Assembly (NCBI GenBank): GCA_025716815.1
Contig: JAIXMN010000010.1
Coordinates: 744,001-808,000 of the forward strand
From: Dichotomocladium elegans
Lineage: Eukaryota > Mucoromycota > Mucoromycetes > Mucorales > Lichtheimiaceae
DNA: 64,000 nucleotides
Reading direction: 5' to 3'
Part shown: one piece after another, positions 1 to 11,050 of the stretch
Position numbering within the stretch: the first letter of the stretch is position 1
Layout: each line of letters starts with the position of its first letter
Translations under genes and position numbers: made by a program
The notes under the pieces: model-generated
Told to the model about the DNA's origin: nothing
Databases searched by the model: none
The model's input: only the letters and a program-made list of their open reading frames with translations

Positions 1-768
1 ATGGCCCTCGTCGCTTCTGCTCCTCCCATGGACGAACGTCGCATCAGTCGCAGACTTACCATCAACATTGAGCAAAACGAAGTCAGCGTTCGCCCTGTTA
101 TCAAAGGTGAGGGGAAAGAGATATCCTGATTGTGATAATCTCGAAATTAAAAAAAAATTCGGTCTACCCTTTTTTTAAAAGGTGCCATGAAAGAAGCAGC
201 ACACACGCTTGCAGATGCATCCGGGTCTACCCACTACGATTACATGTACACATTATTCAAGGACATGATCAATACCGCATCGCTCCAAAGCCGGGATTTT
301 GCGGTCCAGGTCGAAGGCTGCAAGGGTGTGATGGTCTGGACAAATCATCAATCGGGTCTTCCTGTCCCCATCTCGCCAAAACCGACGGGTTTCCTAAAAC
401 AGCTTTGCTCGACCATCACCAAATTCCAATCGTCATGCGAAAAGGTCCGTCGCAAGGTCATGAGCTCCTATGACGGCTACATTACCATTGGCTACATCGG
501 TGTCCTCCCACACGAACAACGCAAGGGGCTCGGCTCGGCGCTCTTGAATTATGCCATCGACAAGGCCGACGAGGCCCAGATGCCCGTTTGCGTTCAGGTC
601 AATAGTGGTGGTGCTGTCCGCTTCTTTGAAAAGTTTGGTTTCAAGATCGAAGCCACTGTCAAGGCCGAAGTGCCGGCCTGTATCATGGTTCGCGAACCCG
701 TCTCTCGTGCCGATCTCAAGGAACCACGTCCGCTTCGTATCCGTCCCGGCCGCCGTAGTTCGGACTAA
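1..768 (+). CDS. GNAT-family N-acetyltransferase
   Basis: Two exons, 1-106 and 182-768, joined by a short GT-AG intron (107-181), give 230 aa if the ATG at base 1 is the start. Because that ATG is the first base of the window, the true start could lie further upstream. The C-terminal half carries the GNAT acetyl-CoA loop: the segment IGYIGVLPHEQRKGLGSALL fits the Q/R-x-x-G-x-G/A pattern. It is followed by the family's usual helix and a final strand region with RFFEKFGFK. The protein should move an acetyl group from acetyl-CoA to an amine; the substrate cannot be told from sequence. Fold assignment is firm; function beyond acetyltransferase is open. Confidence 0.85.
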
Positions 769-1429
769 GGACCGTGGTCTACTTCCCTATTTTATTACTG
801 TTCATTCTTTCTCCTCTCTCCCACAAAAGTTCATTCTTTATATCTCTTGCATTATGTACATAACATCAAACTTCATAACAATCGACTCTTGCCTTTCTTT
901 CTCCTTCTCTCTCTCTCTCCCCCTCTTCCCCCAGCCCTTTCATTTTTGCATTGTCCCATATATATCATAGTTTTGTTTATTATTATCTTTCCCGTCCGAG
1001 AAAAAGTATTCATCATAATGAATACAAAACACGCTTATTTCACTGCCCACATTGTCCATGTTTCTGGTAACATTATATTCCATAAAAAGAAGACATAGAC
1101 AACGAACGGATGAGGGAACGTAGATTGTAAGTGATCTGCAGCGGACTAATAGAAGGCAATTTAGGTGTGGAAGAGTGAATGTACTGAGTTAAGGAGGTAC
1201 GCCCGGGTTCATGCCGCGGTTATGAGGTCGCTATCATGCACGGATGAGAGAGAGCATGTGTGTAGGCGGTATTGCCGTTGGTGTATGTCAATGCTGGCTA
1301 GTGATAGATAAAAGTCATCGCTCGGTAGGATGATGTTTACGCTATTTGTCTGCCAGTCTACTAAGTTCAAGCTCAAATTCCCCTCCCCCTGCATGCGTAA
1401 CAAACATTTCTTAATGAAATCACCTGATG
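769..1429. other. Intergenic, pyrimidine-rich 3' flank, no gene seen
   Basis: The first 200 bases after the acetyltransferase stop are rich in CT tracts (around 900-935), as expected of a 3' UTR. I see no conserved reading frame, RNA gene or repeat in the rest. Confidence 0.5.
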
Positions 1430-1760
1430 TAAGCAAGCGCATCCTTCCCACTTGGACCCATGACCCAGGCCGAGACGGTCGAACCACGTAAACAGCCATT
1501 GACTGATAAGATTGCACTGCCTCCTTCCCATGTCGCTTAGGGCTGCCGTCAGGTAATTTCAATTTCTTATTTTTCTTATTTCCAGTCTCTTGAAGCTCTA
1601 ACAAGAAGCTGACAAGCTTTTCTTCACTGACAATCCTTCCGATGCTTCTGCCTCGATACGTACATTTTCTTGGTGCTGAGAGACATGTTGTCCAGGTGAT
1701 AATCCATGGCTTTCTTGACATTTTCTTACAGCAATGTTCTGGCTTCCTCGGCAACCTCAC
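1430..1760 (-). pseudogene. Degenerate Crypton-like tyrosine-recombinase N-terminal fragment
   Basis: On the minus strand two frames carry adjoining pieces of one protein. One reads LDNMSLSTKKMYVSRQK; the next frame continues with VSEEKLVSFLLELQE and then KLPDGSPKRHGKEAVQSY. This pattern (helical 'joined as they go' segment, then 'T/VxEEKLxxFL', then a basic linker and 'K-x-x-VxxY') resembles the N-terminal DNA-binding part of Crypton-like recombinases and Ndc10-like proteins in Mucoromycota. A frameshift separates the two pieces and no catalytic domain follows, so this is a relic. It abuts the TIR element at 1772. Family assignment is from remembered pattern, not a search. Confidence 0.4.
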
Positions 1761-1771
1761 GGCGGGTAATA

Positions 1772-1943
1772 CAGTGGCCGCCCGTTATAGTGATACCCTC
1801 GGTTCCAGGAAATCGCACCACTATAGCGAGTTATCGCTATAGCGAATTGGAATAAGCCCTAGCCGGCAATTTTTTTCTTCATAAAACGTATCGCTATATC
1901 GAATTATCATTATAACGAATATCACTATAACGGGCGGCCACTG
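1772..1943 (+). mobile_element. MITE-like TIR element, copy 1 (TA target duplication)
   Basis: A 172-bp element is bounded by near-perfect terminal inverted repeats (left end CAGTGGCCGCCCGTTATAGT, right end its reverse complement) and flanked by TA on both sides (1770-1771 and 1944-1945). The interior repeats a degenerate motif like TATCRCTATARCGAAT. TA target duplication and CAGTGG ends are typical of non-autonomous Tc1/mariner-pogo elements. It has no coding capacity. It is the best preserved of three copies in the window (others at 38529 and 57659). Confidence 0.85.
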
Positions 1944-1945
1944 TA

Positions 1946-2479
1946 GTTCATGAACTCTCGACAAATTGACCTAAAGACATTGTATTATTGGGAATCAGGA
2001 AAATGGAGTGACAAAGTATGTGATTCTCTGTGGGTGGATCAAACTTAGTTTTATTCTGAAGTGCTAGCAACAGGCCTATTTCTATGAAATGTTTATCGGA
2101 ACAATCGGTCTCGAGAATAAACATGGTTAATCATGTAGGGGTCTTTCAGGGTCAGTGAACCAGTTAAGAGAGCTGATAGTGATCCAGTATTCATGATGAT
2201 GGTAAGCTTTTTGGCGGACTTGTCTTGGCGAGCAGCATCAGAAAAGATTGGTTAGATGGAAAAGAAATAAAGGAAGATTAACCCGAAACGAGGCCGAAGC
2301 TGGGTCTGCCAAATTAACGGACCTAACTTCCAAAAAACATGCTGTATTCTGAAAGTTTTGCGGAGAGACCTTCAAAAATACATGATGCGCAAGTGAGCTC
2401 CCAGCCAAAAATCTTCCAGAGCTGTTCCGAAAATTTCAGACCCAGCATATAGATCCGGTAGTATCAAACTTCCATGTAA
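1946..2479. other. Intergenic, nothing recognised
   Basis: No conserved frame, tRNA-like box or clear repeat was found between the TIR element and the following dispersed repeat. Confidence 0.4.
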
Positions 2480-3380
2480 TCACGTTGCTTCGCACTTCTT
2501 ACCCTTTACCGTGCAGATTATCAGCACACGGTAATGACACCTGGAGTGGGAAGTATGGAGTTTATGTAGAAGTCTCGCGCTTCCATATCTCTATGCGCCA
2601 GCATGATGCAGATGACGATATCGGTTCCGTTGATTCCTGTGGTAAGTCTGGTGGCTGGATGACTTTGTCTTTGAGCAGTTATTCAATGGTTTATGTTGAA
2701 ATGACTAGGCTTCCTTCTGTTGTTTGCACATGCGTAAGCCCAGCCTACGATGGGAGAAAGACTAGCTGCTATGATGGCGGCTGGAGTGGTAAGTATGGAG
2801 TTTATGTAGAAGTCTCGCACTTACATATCTCTATGCTGGCATTTCTCTACTTCGTGTTGCTCTAACTCTCGACGTTGTGGATAGCTTTTCTCTGATGTAT
2901 GGTTTGGCTGCTTTTTTCTGTGTTTATGCCTGCCGCACGGTGAAGGATGCGTTGGCTGGCGCGACATCAGGGGAATGATGGTCGTAACTGCTGGTTTTGC
3001 GCGTATCATGGTCGACTGACTCAATGACGATTGCCTGCACACTTTCGATGCGACTCCTGCCAGATCTTGGACATGTTGCCTTTGCAATTTGGGAGCCGGA
3101 GATACTTGTCCGCTTACTTGATGAATCCCCTCGCCGCTATTTGGCAAGGAGATCGGTCTTCGGTTGGTTCTGTTTGCACTTGCAGCTAGTACGCATTGGG
3201 TATGCACCTGGTGAAGCGACTATTGCAGATGTTTCGGGTTTTATAATACCTTTTTCCTATAGTGTCGTCGCTTAGGGCAAGGCTCAAGCAGCGCCCGTAC
3301 GGTGGTTCGTAGACGATCAGTAGCGTACTCTATTCGTCTTTGTCATGCGGTTCGGACTGATTAATAAATTTACGGACGAT
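2480..3380 (+). repeat. Dispersed repeat, copy A (about 0.85-0.9 kb)
   Basis: This stretch is homologous, in inverted orientation, to 8190-9010. Shared landmarks are the motif around GATGGGAGAAAGACTAGCTG (2749), the segment TGGAGTGGTAAGTATGGAG (2783), and the 3' part ending in ACTGATTAATAAATTTACGG (3357). Inside the copy a unit of about 50 bp (start 2531 and start 2780) occurs twice, some 245 bp apart. A short frame gives the repeated peptide WSGKYGVYVEVS, but stops break it and I do not call a gene. Element class is unknown; boundaries are approximate. Confidence 0.7.
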
Positions 3381-3689
3381 GATGAATCATGAGAGTCGGC
3401 GATAGCTTTCCTTACCAAAGAAATGGACATGATTAGAATAGAAGCCTATGCCAAGTAAACAATAGAGTTTATAGGTGGAAGCACCACGTAGGTAGATCTC
3501 AGCCCTGCAACTACAGAAGAACGCAAATGCTTTTGCGTTCTTTTGATTGGCCATAGTAAACATATTTTTGGTATCTTTGCTCTTTATATGTTGTAAGACT
3601 ATAATATACAAATGAATATACAAATGAATGACATCAATAACGAATGGTGGTGTGGCGGGTACGATCCGGAGATGACTGCTTAATTGCAT

Positions 3690-6165
3690 CTAAACGGCAA
3701 GATCGAAGGTGCTTTGGTGCGGGTTGGCATTCGGAGTTTTCTTCAGACAGTTGTTCCAGAACACCTCATGTAAACGCACTAGCCTATCAAGATTTTGCCG
3801 AGATACGAAGGAGGGCAAGTCTTGGACGCTTCTTGGGAATGTGATCGATGTGATTTCAAGCATTGCTGTGATTGATGTATCCGGAACTATCTCCGTGATA
3901 TATGCTCTTAAACTGTACCCTTTTACATGGAGTGAGTAACTAGGTTGACACACCATTACATCGCTGCAGGTGCGCGCCAGAATTTACCGTGGATCTGAAA
4001 TGATAGTACAGCGTTTGAGCTAGTCATAGCATGTTGGGTAAGATCAGCAAGTCGCAACAAATCTTGACCGAGTCCATCGAGATTCACGGTAGGTTCACTG
4101 AGCTTGACTTCGCCAAACCCCACAGACCTTCCCCAAGAGAGCTGGTCAATCTCGCAGAGTAACTCATCTGGTCTTACTTGCACAACATCGCTTACACTCC
4201 CTTGTGGAAGTACATTCGACCTATGTTACAGTGTATGAATATCGACAAACACGCAGATCAGAAAAGATCCACCTCCCACATACCAGCGTAATATAACTTG
4301 CTTCTCTGGATTGGATAACATTGGTGAAAGGATCGAGTCGTATGTGGAACTCCATAACTCCGCCTCTCCTTGTACGACGTCATTCAGCATCGTCCGAAAT
4401 GGCAATCTATAGAGTCTATAATGCCAAGTACAAATGCTTAATGTTAGTGAATCGATTACAGGTTGGCACTCGCAACAGGATTATAGGCCCAATTAATTTA
4501 CAATCTAGAAATGCCAAATAGAATAGTCGCTTCGCAGCGTGGACGATCAGTGGTCAGCATCACAAGCTTTCGAGCACATTCCATAAGGCTGCCTTCATTC
4601 CTTTCGGCGTTCTGCATGTAGCTCTAATAAAATAGAAAAAAGGTAAATAACTTAAACACGGGTAAGTAGTCAAATATCCATACGTATATAACATCTGATA
4701 CTTGAGATGCGATATTCTCATCAAAGAATTTGTCGTTGCCATGTAAAGCTTGCGAAAGGCTATTATACAAACTCTCTAATGTCCTGTCCTTCAAATGCTG
4801 GCGTATTGAAGGCGAATACTGGCGTGGTTTTAGCAAAATAATGTTCTTTAGGGCACTAGTGCACGTACGTATTGGAGTTAGAAAGACCATAGTAATGATG
4901 TTGTATAGAGCGTATAACAGCGATGCAACTCACAGTAGTTCATATATGTGCGATTCTACAGATATTCCATCTCCAGTTGCGGCACATAAGGCAGCAGATT
5001 TCTGAAATGCATAAAACATATCTTCGAAACTCTCTTCCTTATTCTTTTTTTTCTGCTTTGGCTAATATTGTATGGCATCGTAAGTAAGCCGACAGGTGAA
5101 CCTCTTATCATTATAATACTTCATCATGCTCGACGCGGGATTTTCGTTTCTGATTCTACCGGAATATGTATTGAATCAATAAAACACTGATTAACAAGAC
5201 CATCCTTGGCAATACTTACTGGTGCTTCGCTTCCATGAACGACATTGTCACGTTCATTCTCACGAGTGGTTCGTCTTTTCATAACATGGATTGCTGTTAA
5301 TTGTTCGATATTTGTTAGCTCTTCCTATAAACGCACCAGTCGTAAGAATCAACCAGCAACAATGCCTCAGATAGCGAACACAGCAAAACAAAAAGATGGC
5401 TTCATACTTCATTGACAGCCCGGTTGAGGGCAAGGTTTAACAGCTTTTCTGCGTGTGTCTCCCAAAAGAGCTTATTGGCCTTGTCTTTCCGGATATTCTA
5501 TAGTTTGATTGGGAGAAATGTAATTACGCGCCCAATGCAAAGCACAATAAGTTTCACTCTACCTTCAGCACGCTTCTACACGCTTCCAAGATTTTGAAAC
5601 GATTGGAACTGCTTGGCAAGCCATTTTGAAGTTTTTTAATGTCATCTGAATATGCGAGATGGGCTTGGTCTTTGGCGATATTAAATGTCTTCAGAATATA
5701 GCGAAAATCATATTTCGTGATGTTTTTCCACTCTCTATTAGGTAATTCCCAGAAGTCTACGTGAAACAGTGGGAGCATTAGGACTTTCCATTGAAGCTAA
5801 AAGAAGCCATCTACAATTAACCTCTTATGTTCAAGTCGTTTGGTAAATCGCACGACATAACGGTGAAGTGGTAAGCAGACAGGAAAGCTGTAAATTGTGG
5901 TAAAAGCGGAAAGGCGAAAGCTCCAACCTTGCTGCGGAACTTGCATAAGCGTGTAATGCGCTGTTGATTTTGCATCACTTTTTTCAAATGCCGCTCGTTT
6001 AAGGCATTGTAGCGGATATTGTGACATCATCTTATTCATCAATATCTGCAAACCTACAGCAGTATTACCAATAGCCAATCCATCTAAACCATTGCTGCCA
6101 TCTTCAATAAATGATGTTTCATAGGAAAACAGGTGCTTTGACTGAGTTCGTGTCTGATGGCGACT
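3690..6165 (-). CDS. Spliced lineage-specific protein of unknown function (GEVK-motif family)
   Basis: A multi-exon minus-strand gene; the 3' half is well resolved. Supported exons are 3690-3919, 3988-4220 and an exon starting its donor at 4284 (AELWSSTYDSILSP... region). Splicing joins RW to SN, then CEIDQLSWGRSVGFGEVKLS, and FQIHG to YSLRAYITEI, ending FWNNC...LAV. Other in-frame exons upstream include FWELPNREWKNITKYDF with SSNRFKILEACRSVLK (5554-5778) and FIEDGSNGLDGLAIGNT (about 6060-6130). The domain order (ELW-type start, EIDQL, GEVK, phosphate-rich C-end) matches uncharacterised proteins I recall as frequent in Mucoromycota genomes. Between 4400 and 5500 some frames contain stops, so exons there are uncertain and the gene may be decaying. 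It sits between the inverted repeats. The 5' end is approximate; no function is proposed. Confidence 0.5.
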
Positions 6166-7476
6166 TTAGACAGCTGCTTCAGGGCTTATGAGAAGCACTC
6201 TGTCATATGTTACCTCGAGAATTATCCAGCCACCTTCTTTTAACATCTGTTAATATACGTATCAGAAATCCTGGTCTTGAACTGCCTCTTCTGTCAATCG
6301 GTCCACTGTAGCAGTAGATACAGTGACGGGTCAGCATCGACTGACGACCAAGATACTAGAACGAAAATGATAACGATCAAGATCAAGGCCGCATTTCCGG
6401 CGACGATACTACTGTATGCACTACACTCGCTTTCACTGTACGATCGTCCTGTAACAGTTACAGCCGCAGTCATCTTATGGAAAAACATATTACAAACGAT
6501 TCATCATCCAAATTACTAAGACGATGTCTCCCTTGCAAAGCAAACCAAGTTTACTTCCATATAGATCAACTGCCGATTAGAAATCATGCACTTGTACTTA
6601 ATCCTTCAAGCTAGTATAAATATCCCATGGTTAGCAACACATAAAAATTAGTTTCTACTTTATTTTGTGTTGCGACAGAGTCCAGGTATTACAGATCCAT
6701 TGTACAGTACTCCTCAGATTTTAAGCCTTTTTTGTGTGTAGAAGGATTCATTCAGAGACCGCCATGCGGCAACCATATCCCAAGATCTAACTAGCCAAAG
6801 TGCAGAGGAGCAAACGACCTACGCTACCGTTCGAGAGGATTTCACACTATTTACAGCATGGATGTGCCGTATGTTAATCATATCAGGTTTTTAAGACGCA
6901 CTCTGTGAGAAAATTTAAGTCGTTCTTTCCTATTCATCAGTTATTGGTTAGCACGAGAAGTGTTTGTTCAATCCAATTACCACCTGTTCAGTATCTCATT
7001 GTTGCAGAAGAGTCATATAGTATCAATACCAAGCAACCTGTACAAACTAAGTTCCATTTATCTTATTTTGTCGCAGCATTTAAACGAGTTCCACAATTTC
7101 TTTTTATGAAAACGGTCAAGGCAACATCGTCGATGAAAACGGAGTAGAACATATCGAGCTTATCATATATGAGGCGGAGTATATCCTAGAAAATCTGACT
7201 CCCCATACCCTGAAACTGCAATGGAGGAACATTTACATAAAATGCTATTCTGCTAGATGACCTTCTACTAAGGGAGTTATTATGCATAGAATGCCGAGAT
7301 GCAAGAGATCAACAATCACGAGCAAAGCACGGACGATGGCAGCGTATTGAACAAAAGAACAATGAAAATCCAAGGACAGTGTCGAGCTTACAATGATGAA
7401 AATATCTCAAGATTCCTTAAACTTAAAGCCCTAAATTGATTGACAGCGGCGTCAGCGGCCCGGCAGCTAAAGTACG
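6166..7476. other. AT-rich interval, no gene supported
   Basis: Only short frames occur, including one of about 64 codons on the minus strand at 6294-6488 with a hydrophobic stretch. It might be an upstream exon of the preceding gene or chance. No repeat or RNA feature was recognised. Confidence 0.35.
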
Positions 7477-8140
7477 ATGTCCATGTTTGGCAGCGCTGGG
7501 CAAAACAAAAACGAAGATGAATCTGATGCGACATTCGAGAGGAGCGAAGGAAGGCGCCCAAATCCTATCCTGGAAGATGAATGCAAGAAGCATATCTTGG
7601 AGTTTGCTTCCATTTCCGTTGACGAAGTCGTGGACAAGTTGACCAAAAAAGGTGTAAACCTGAAAATAGCAAAGCAACATAGTCCGTAGATTCATGGTCA
7701 GCAAATGCAACCTTACATTGAAGCGGGTTTACACCGACGCTTCAGCGAAAGCAGCCCAGAGATATAGGGGAACGATATAGTTAGAAAACAACCCTGAAGG
7801 GAACCAATGTCAATTATGCCACCTACTGCGTTTTTCCTCGATGAGTCTGCGTTCCACGTCAATATGCACCGGAAACTGCGGCTGGTCCAAAAGATGCGAA
7901 AAGGATCTCAGCTGCCGGCGTCATCGCCATCAGTGTACGTGTCCCAAAGCTATAAAAGAAAAGGAAGGTCAATGGTGATTCTAGCAACAAAGATACCGAA
8001 AGTGATCGCTTTTGCCTGCTTCTTCAAAGCTCCCATGGACGTAATGGGCAAATTCCCAGCGATGATAGGGTACTACCCGGTGATGGATGATACTTCAAGT
8101 CATCAAGACAGGAATATCGTGAAATATATTCACGCCTGAG
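7477..8140 (+). pseudogene. Tc1/mariner (IS630-like, DDE_3) transposase relic
   Basis: Two separated plus-strand frames align in order with Tc1/mariner transposases. The first (7477-7689) contains NPILEDECKKHILEF and VDKLTKKGVNLKIAK, corresponding to the second helix-turn-helix region. The second (7807-8139) starts near the first catalytic Asp, FFLDESAFHVNMHRK, and runs to the second catalytic region, IGYYPVMDDTSSHQDRNIVKY. Intervening sequence is lost and a stop follows YIHA, so the product is not made. The relic runs straight into the copy-B repeat at 8190, which may represent the 3' part of the same element. Confidence 0.75.
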
Positions 8141-8189
8141 TATACCGTTATTGATCGCTGTTCTTTCTCGAGGAAGTAAACTATCACCG

Positions 8190-9010
8190 GATCTCATGTT
8201 CCATCATCGCCCGTAAATTTATTAATCAGTCCCAAGTTCAAGGCAAAGGTGAAGAGGGTACGCTGCACATGGACTATGAACAACCATACCGCTGCTGTGA
8301 GTGAAATTGTTTGATCCTCGACATAAGCGATGTCATTAACAATCATAAGCGAATAGCGGCCGCACAAAACGCAAGAGCGCCAGAATGGCTTGGAACCAGA
8401 AACAGAATGCGACTACAAGTTGCTTTCCATGTGAAGTAGTAGCAACGAAAAATTCAATAATGCGGATAAGTATCTCCAGCCCTTGAATTCGGAAGATGGT
8501 ACTTTGAGGACCAGGCAGAAGCCACATCGAGGGTGTGGGGGCAATCCTCATTGGGATAGTCGACCATGATGCGCACAAAACCAGATGCTGCGACCGATAT
8601 TGCCCATGAAGTACCGCCAGCCAACACGGCCTTCATGGTGCGGCAGACGTGAACACGGAAGAAGATAGACAAAACCGAATTAAGAGAGGAGCTAACCGCA
8701 ACGTCAGGGAAAGAGACTATAGCATGGGGATATGGAAGTGTGAAACTTCTACATAAACGCCATACTTCCCACTCCAGCCGCCATCGTAGCAGCTAGTCTT
8801 TCTCCCATCGTAAGCTTGGCTTACACATATTCGACCGTGAAAACAAATTAGTCATAGGACTATATATCATAATTTCTCAAAGAAGATGAAATCATCCAAC
8901 CATCAGACCTACAGCCGTAATCGATGGAACCAAATCACCCTCCGCGTCATGCTGGTGCATGAAGGTATGCAAGTGCGAAACTCTACATCAACGCCGTTTT
9001 TCTCATTCCG
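8190..9010 (-). repeat. Dispersed repeat, copy B (inverted relative to copy A)
   Basis: Read on the minus strand this segment follows the order of 2480-3380: the two spaced 50-bp units (about 8985 and 8760), the GGGAGAAAGACTAGCTGC block (8790-8810), the CGACCATGATGCGCAC-like block (8558-8574) and the TTTATTAATCAGTCC block (8217-8231). Divergence is visible throughout (roughly a third of sites in the outer part, less in the central block, judged by eye). No intact frame is present. Confidence 0.7.
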
Positions 9011-10505
9011 GCCGTCATTATCGTTTTCTGGCGCCTGGACGATATAAATAAGAGGTACGAAGCAGCACCGGTCTAATGAATTACGTGGAAGTTTGTTAAA
9101 CAGAAGTATGACTTATTGCAATTACGGCGTAGATTTTATTTCAGGACGCTTCGCACTCAACTGCGCAATGAATAAAAAGCGTTGCAATGGGGTTAGCGAG
9201 TTATGACTTCCAGGTGGACAATCAAAAGTCAGTCTATTGAGTTCAATGCTGCTAGCTAACCACAGATTGGTCAGTAGCTGTTCAGATGCCTTTTGCATGT
9301 TTCAAAGTAATTGTTTTTGTACTTTAGCTGTTCCATTTAGGATAATACCGATAGCTATAAATTTGCCTTGTATCTTTGCTTGTTCCGTGATATTTTAATC
9401 TATTTTCATGAAAACATCAGCCGCTTTCTCGGGCGGTACTGCATCCGACGGCACGGATCAACCCCGTCTCTGTGCAGAGAGACGGGGCCAATAAGATGGA
9501 TTGTGTGTATGTGTGTGTGAGCATAATGTCGCAATCCTTTGAGGGTATTAAAGCCGAACAATACGCATTTCCCACCTGACGGGAAATGCACCTTTTTTGC
9601 TCAGGAGGCTGGAGAGCGAAACTCGTACAGATATTTTTAAGCCGCTCTTCACGCCTTCCCCGTTAAACCGTCGTTATCTTTTTTCCGCCACGATGACGCA
9701 GACATTCATGTGCGAGCGGTGCGCCACGATTCATCTTACAAGGCAATCCATCTGCGGTAGATAAGTTCCAAATTAGAATGTCTTTTGTGACCATCAGATA
9801 GAGTTTATTAGCTGGAGTGCAAATTAAAACTACCATACACTTTTCTTCGTGTATTTGCCGATAAGAGAGGAGCAACGGTGTAAAGAATGCCGATGGCCCG
9901 GAAAATAAAGTATATACACAGAACAAAACAAACAAATCAACAGTCATACGGCAGGCGTGACACCAACAAGGAAAACCAACCGAAAGCGCTAGTGGGGGGT
10001 ATGTACATGCCATAAATGCTTATGTACGGCGTTGTCTCGGATTGGTAAGCAATGGGCCACCTCACGTGTTGCTGCAACACAACTTCATCCTTTCGCGCGA
10101 GAGCGACTCCAGGGTCTTTTGTTTTTCCAGGAGAAGGAGGGTGAACGCTACAGCAGGAAGCATGGGTTGGGATCGGTTTCGGCCACACAAACCGCAATCA
10201 TCTTGGAAGTTACTAGGAGCCCTCTCTCCACGCCCCCATCTCCCGCCGCTTTTTGTGTTACGTTTGTCCAAAGGGACGTGCATGTTATACAGAATGAAGT
10301 AGAATCATGATCTATGATAAAAGTACCTAATACAGATATACAATAAATCATTTATTTGATTGGAGAGGCAAATAAATGGGTGCGATCATCTAAAATATTT
10401 GCGAGAAGCAAAAGTATATAACACCAAAGTGGAAGAAAATCATCAACATAAACATGCGGGGGGGAGGGGGTAAAGGGAGAAAGAGGTACAATGAATATTT
10501 CTTAT
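9011..10505. other. Intergenic tract without a recognisable gene
   Basis: Apart from the two hairpins at 9462-9600, described separately, only short unsupported frames are seen, including overlapping ones on both strands at 9937-10351. Confidence 0.4.
9462..9600. other. Two perfect GC-rich hairpins, the second with a T-run
   Basis: First hairpin: stem CCCCGTCTCT (9462-9471), six-base loop, perfect complement 9478-9487. Second hairpin: stem GCATTTCCC (9565-9573), seven-base loop, perfect complement 9581-9589, followed by six Ts (9593-9598). The pair could belong to a small structured RNA ended by a Pol III-type T-run, or be a fold-back mobile sequence or a mitochondrial-type GC cluster. I recognise no known RNA family. 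Confidence 0.4.
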
Positions 10506-10991
10506 TTACGGATGATGAGGCGATTTGGCGTGCCGCTTCATGTCATGTTTCCGTGCAAATCGTTTTCCACAGCGCGGACAGGCATACTTTCTCGGTCGGC
10601 TGGGGTCGTGCGTAAGAATATGTTCCTTCATGTTGTTTGCACGATTTGAAGTGTGCGGGCATATGGGACAATAGTGAATTTTTGGTTGCCGCCGTCGTTG
10701 CTGGCATTGGTGGAGATCAGAGAGTCCCACTGACTCCGCGGCGTATGTGAAGCCGTAGATAGTAGTAGATAGAGGATCGAGCCCAAAGTCCTCCCAGTAG
10801 AAACAATTGTCGCTGCTATTGGTCTTGCTGGCATAGCAAGTTTTATTATCAGGACCAGATGCTCGGATGTTCTTCCCTTTTCTCCTTTTGCGCTGGGATA
10901 CTTTTGACGGTTTCAAGCGGTTCGTGGATAGCTGGAGCCCATTGCCCAGGGCCAAACGAATGTGCGTGGGAACAGCGCCCGTGACCGTCGA
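10506..10991 (-). CDS. C2H2 zinc-finger protein, 5' end unresolved
   Basis: The minus-strand frame ends in two adjacent classical zinc fingers. Finger one is CPIC-x12-H-x3-H (CPICPHTSNRANNMKEHILTH region); finger two is CPRC-x12-H with a longer final spacing (CGKRFARKHDMKRH, then SPHH). This arrangement close to the C-terminus suits a fungal DNA-binding regulator. A basic stretch (QRKRRKGK) lies upstream. The frame has no ATG ahead of the fingers and a TGA at about 10992-10994, so at least one 5' exon must exist. The adjacent minus-strand frame reaching 11088 is a candidate, but I could not fix the splice sites. The real gene is therefore longer than drawn; targets are unknown. Confidence 0.65.
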   Translation of the reverse strand, partial: STVTGAVPTHIRLALGNGLQLSTNRLKPSKVSQRKRRKGKNIRASGPDNKTCYASKTNSSDNCFYWEDFGLDPLSTTIYGFTYAAESVGLSDLHQCQQRRRQPKIHYCPICPHTSNRANNMKEHILTHDPSRPRKYACPRCGKRFARKHDMKRHAKSPHHP

Positions 10992-11050
10992 TCATCCTCA
11001 AAGCACCCACCTTCGCGTCCATCTCGTTTTCGTACCTCTTTCTTGGTCCA

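Noticed and set aside
2485..2865. Possible protein with repeated WSGKYGVYVEVS peptide
   Set aside because: The peptide repeat follows from a DNA sub-repeat, and the corresponding frame in copy B is broken by stops.
9565..9600. Bacterial-type intrinsic terminator
   Set aside because: Stem plus T-run looks like one, but the surrounding genes are spliced eukaryotic genes; reported as a hairpin instead.
9937..10351. Several overlapping frames on both strands
   Set aside because: No family resemblance, several begin with non-ATG codons, and none is supported by splice signals.
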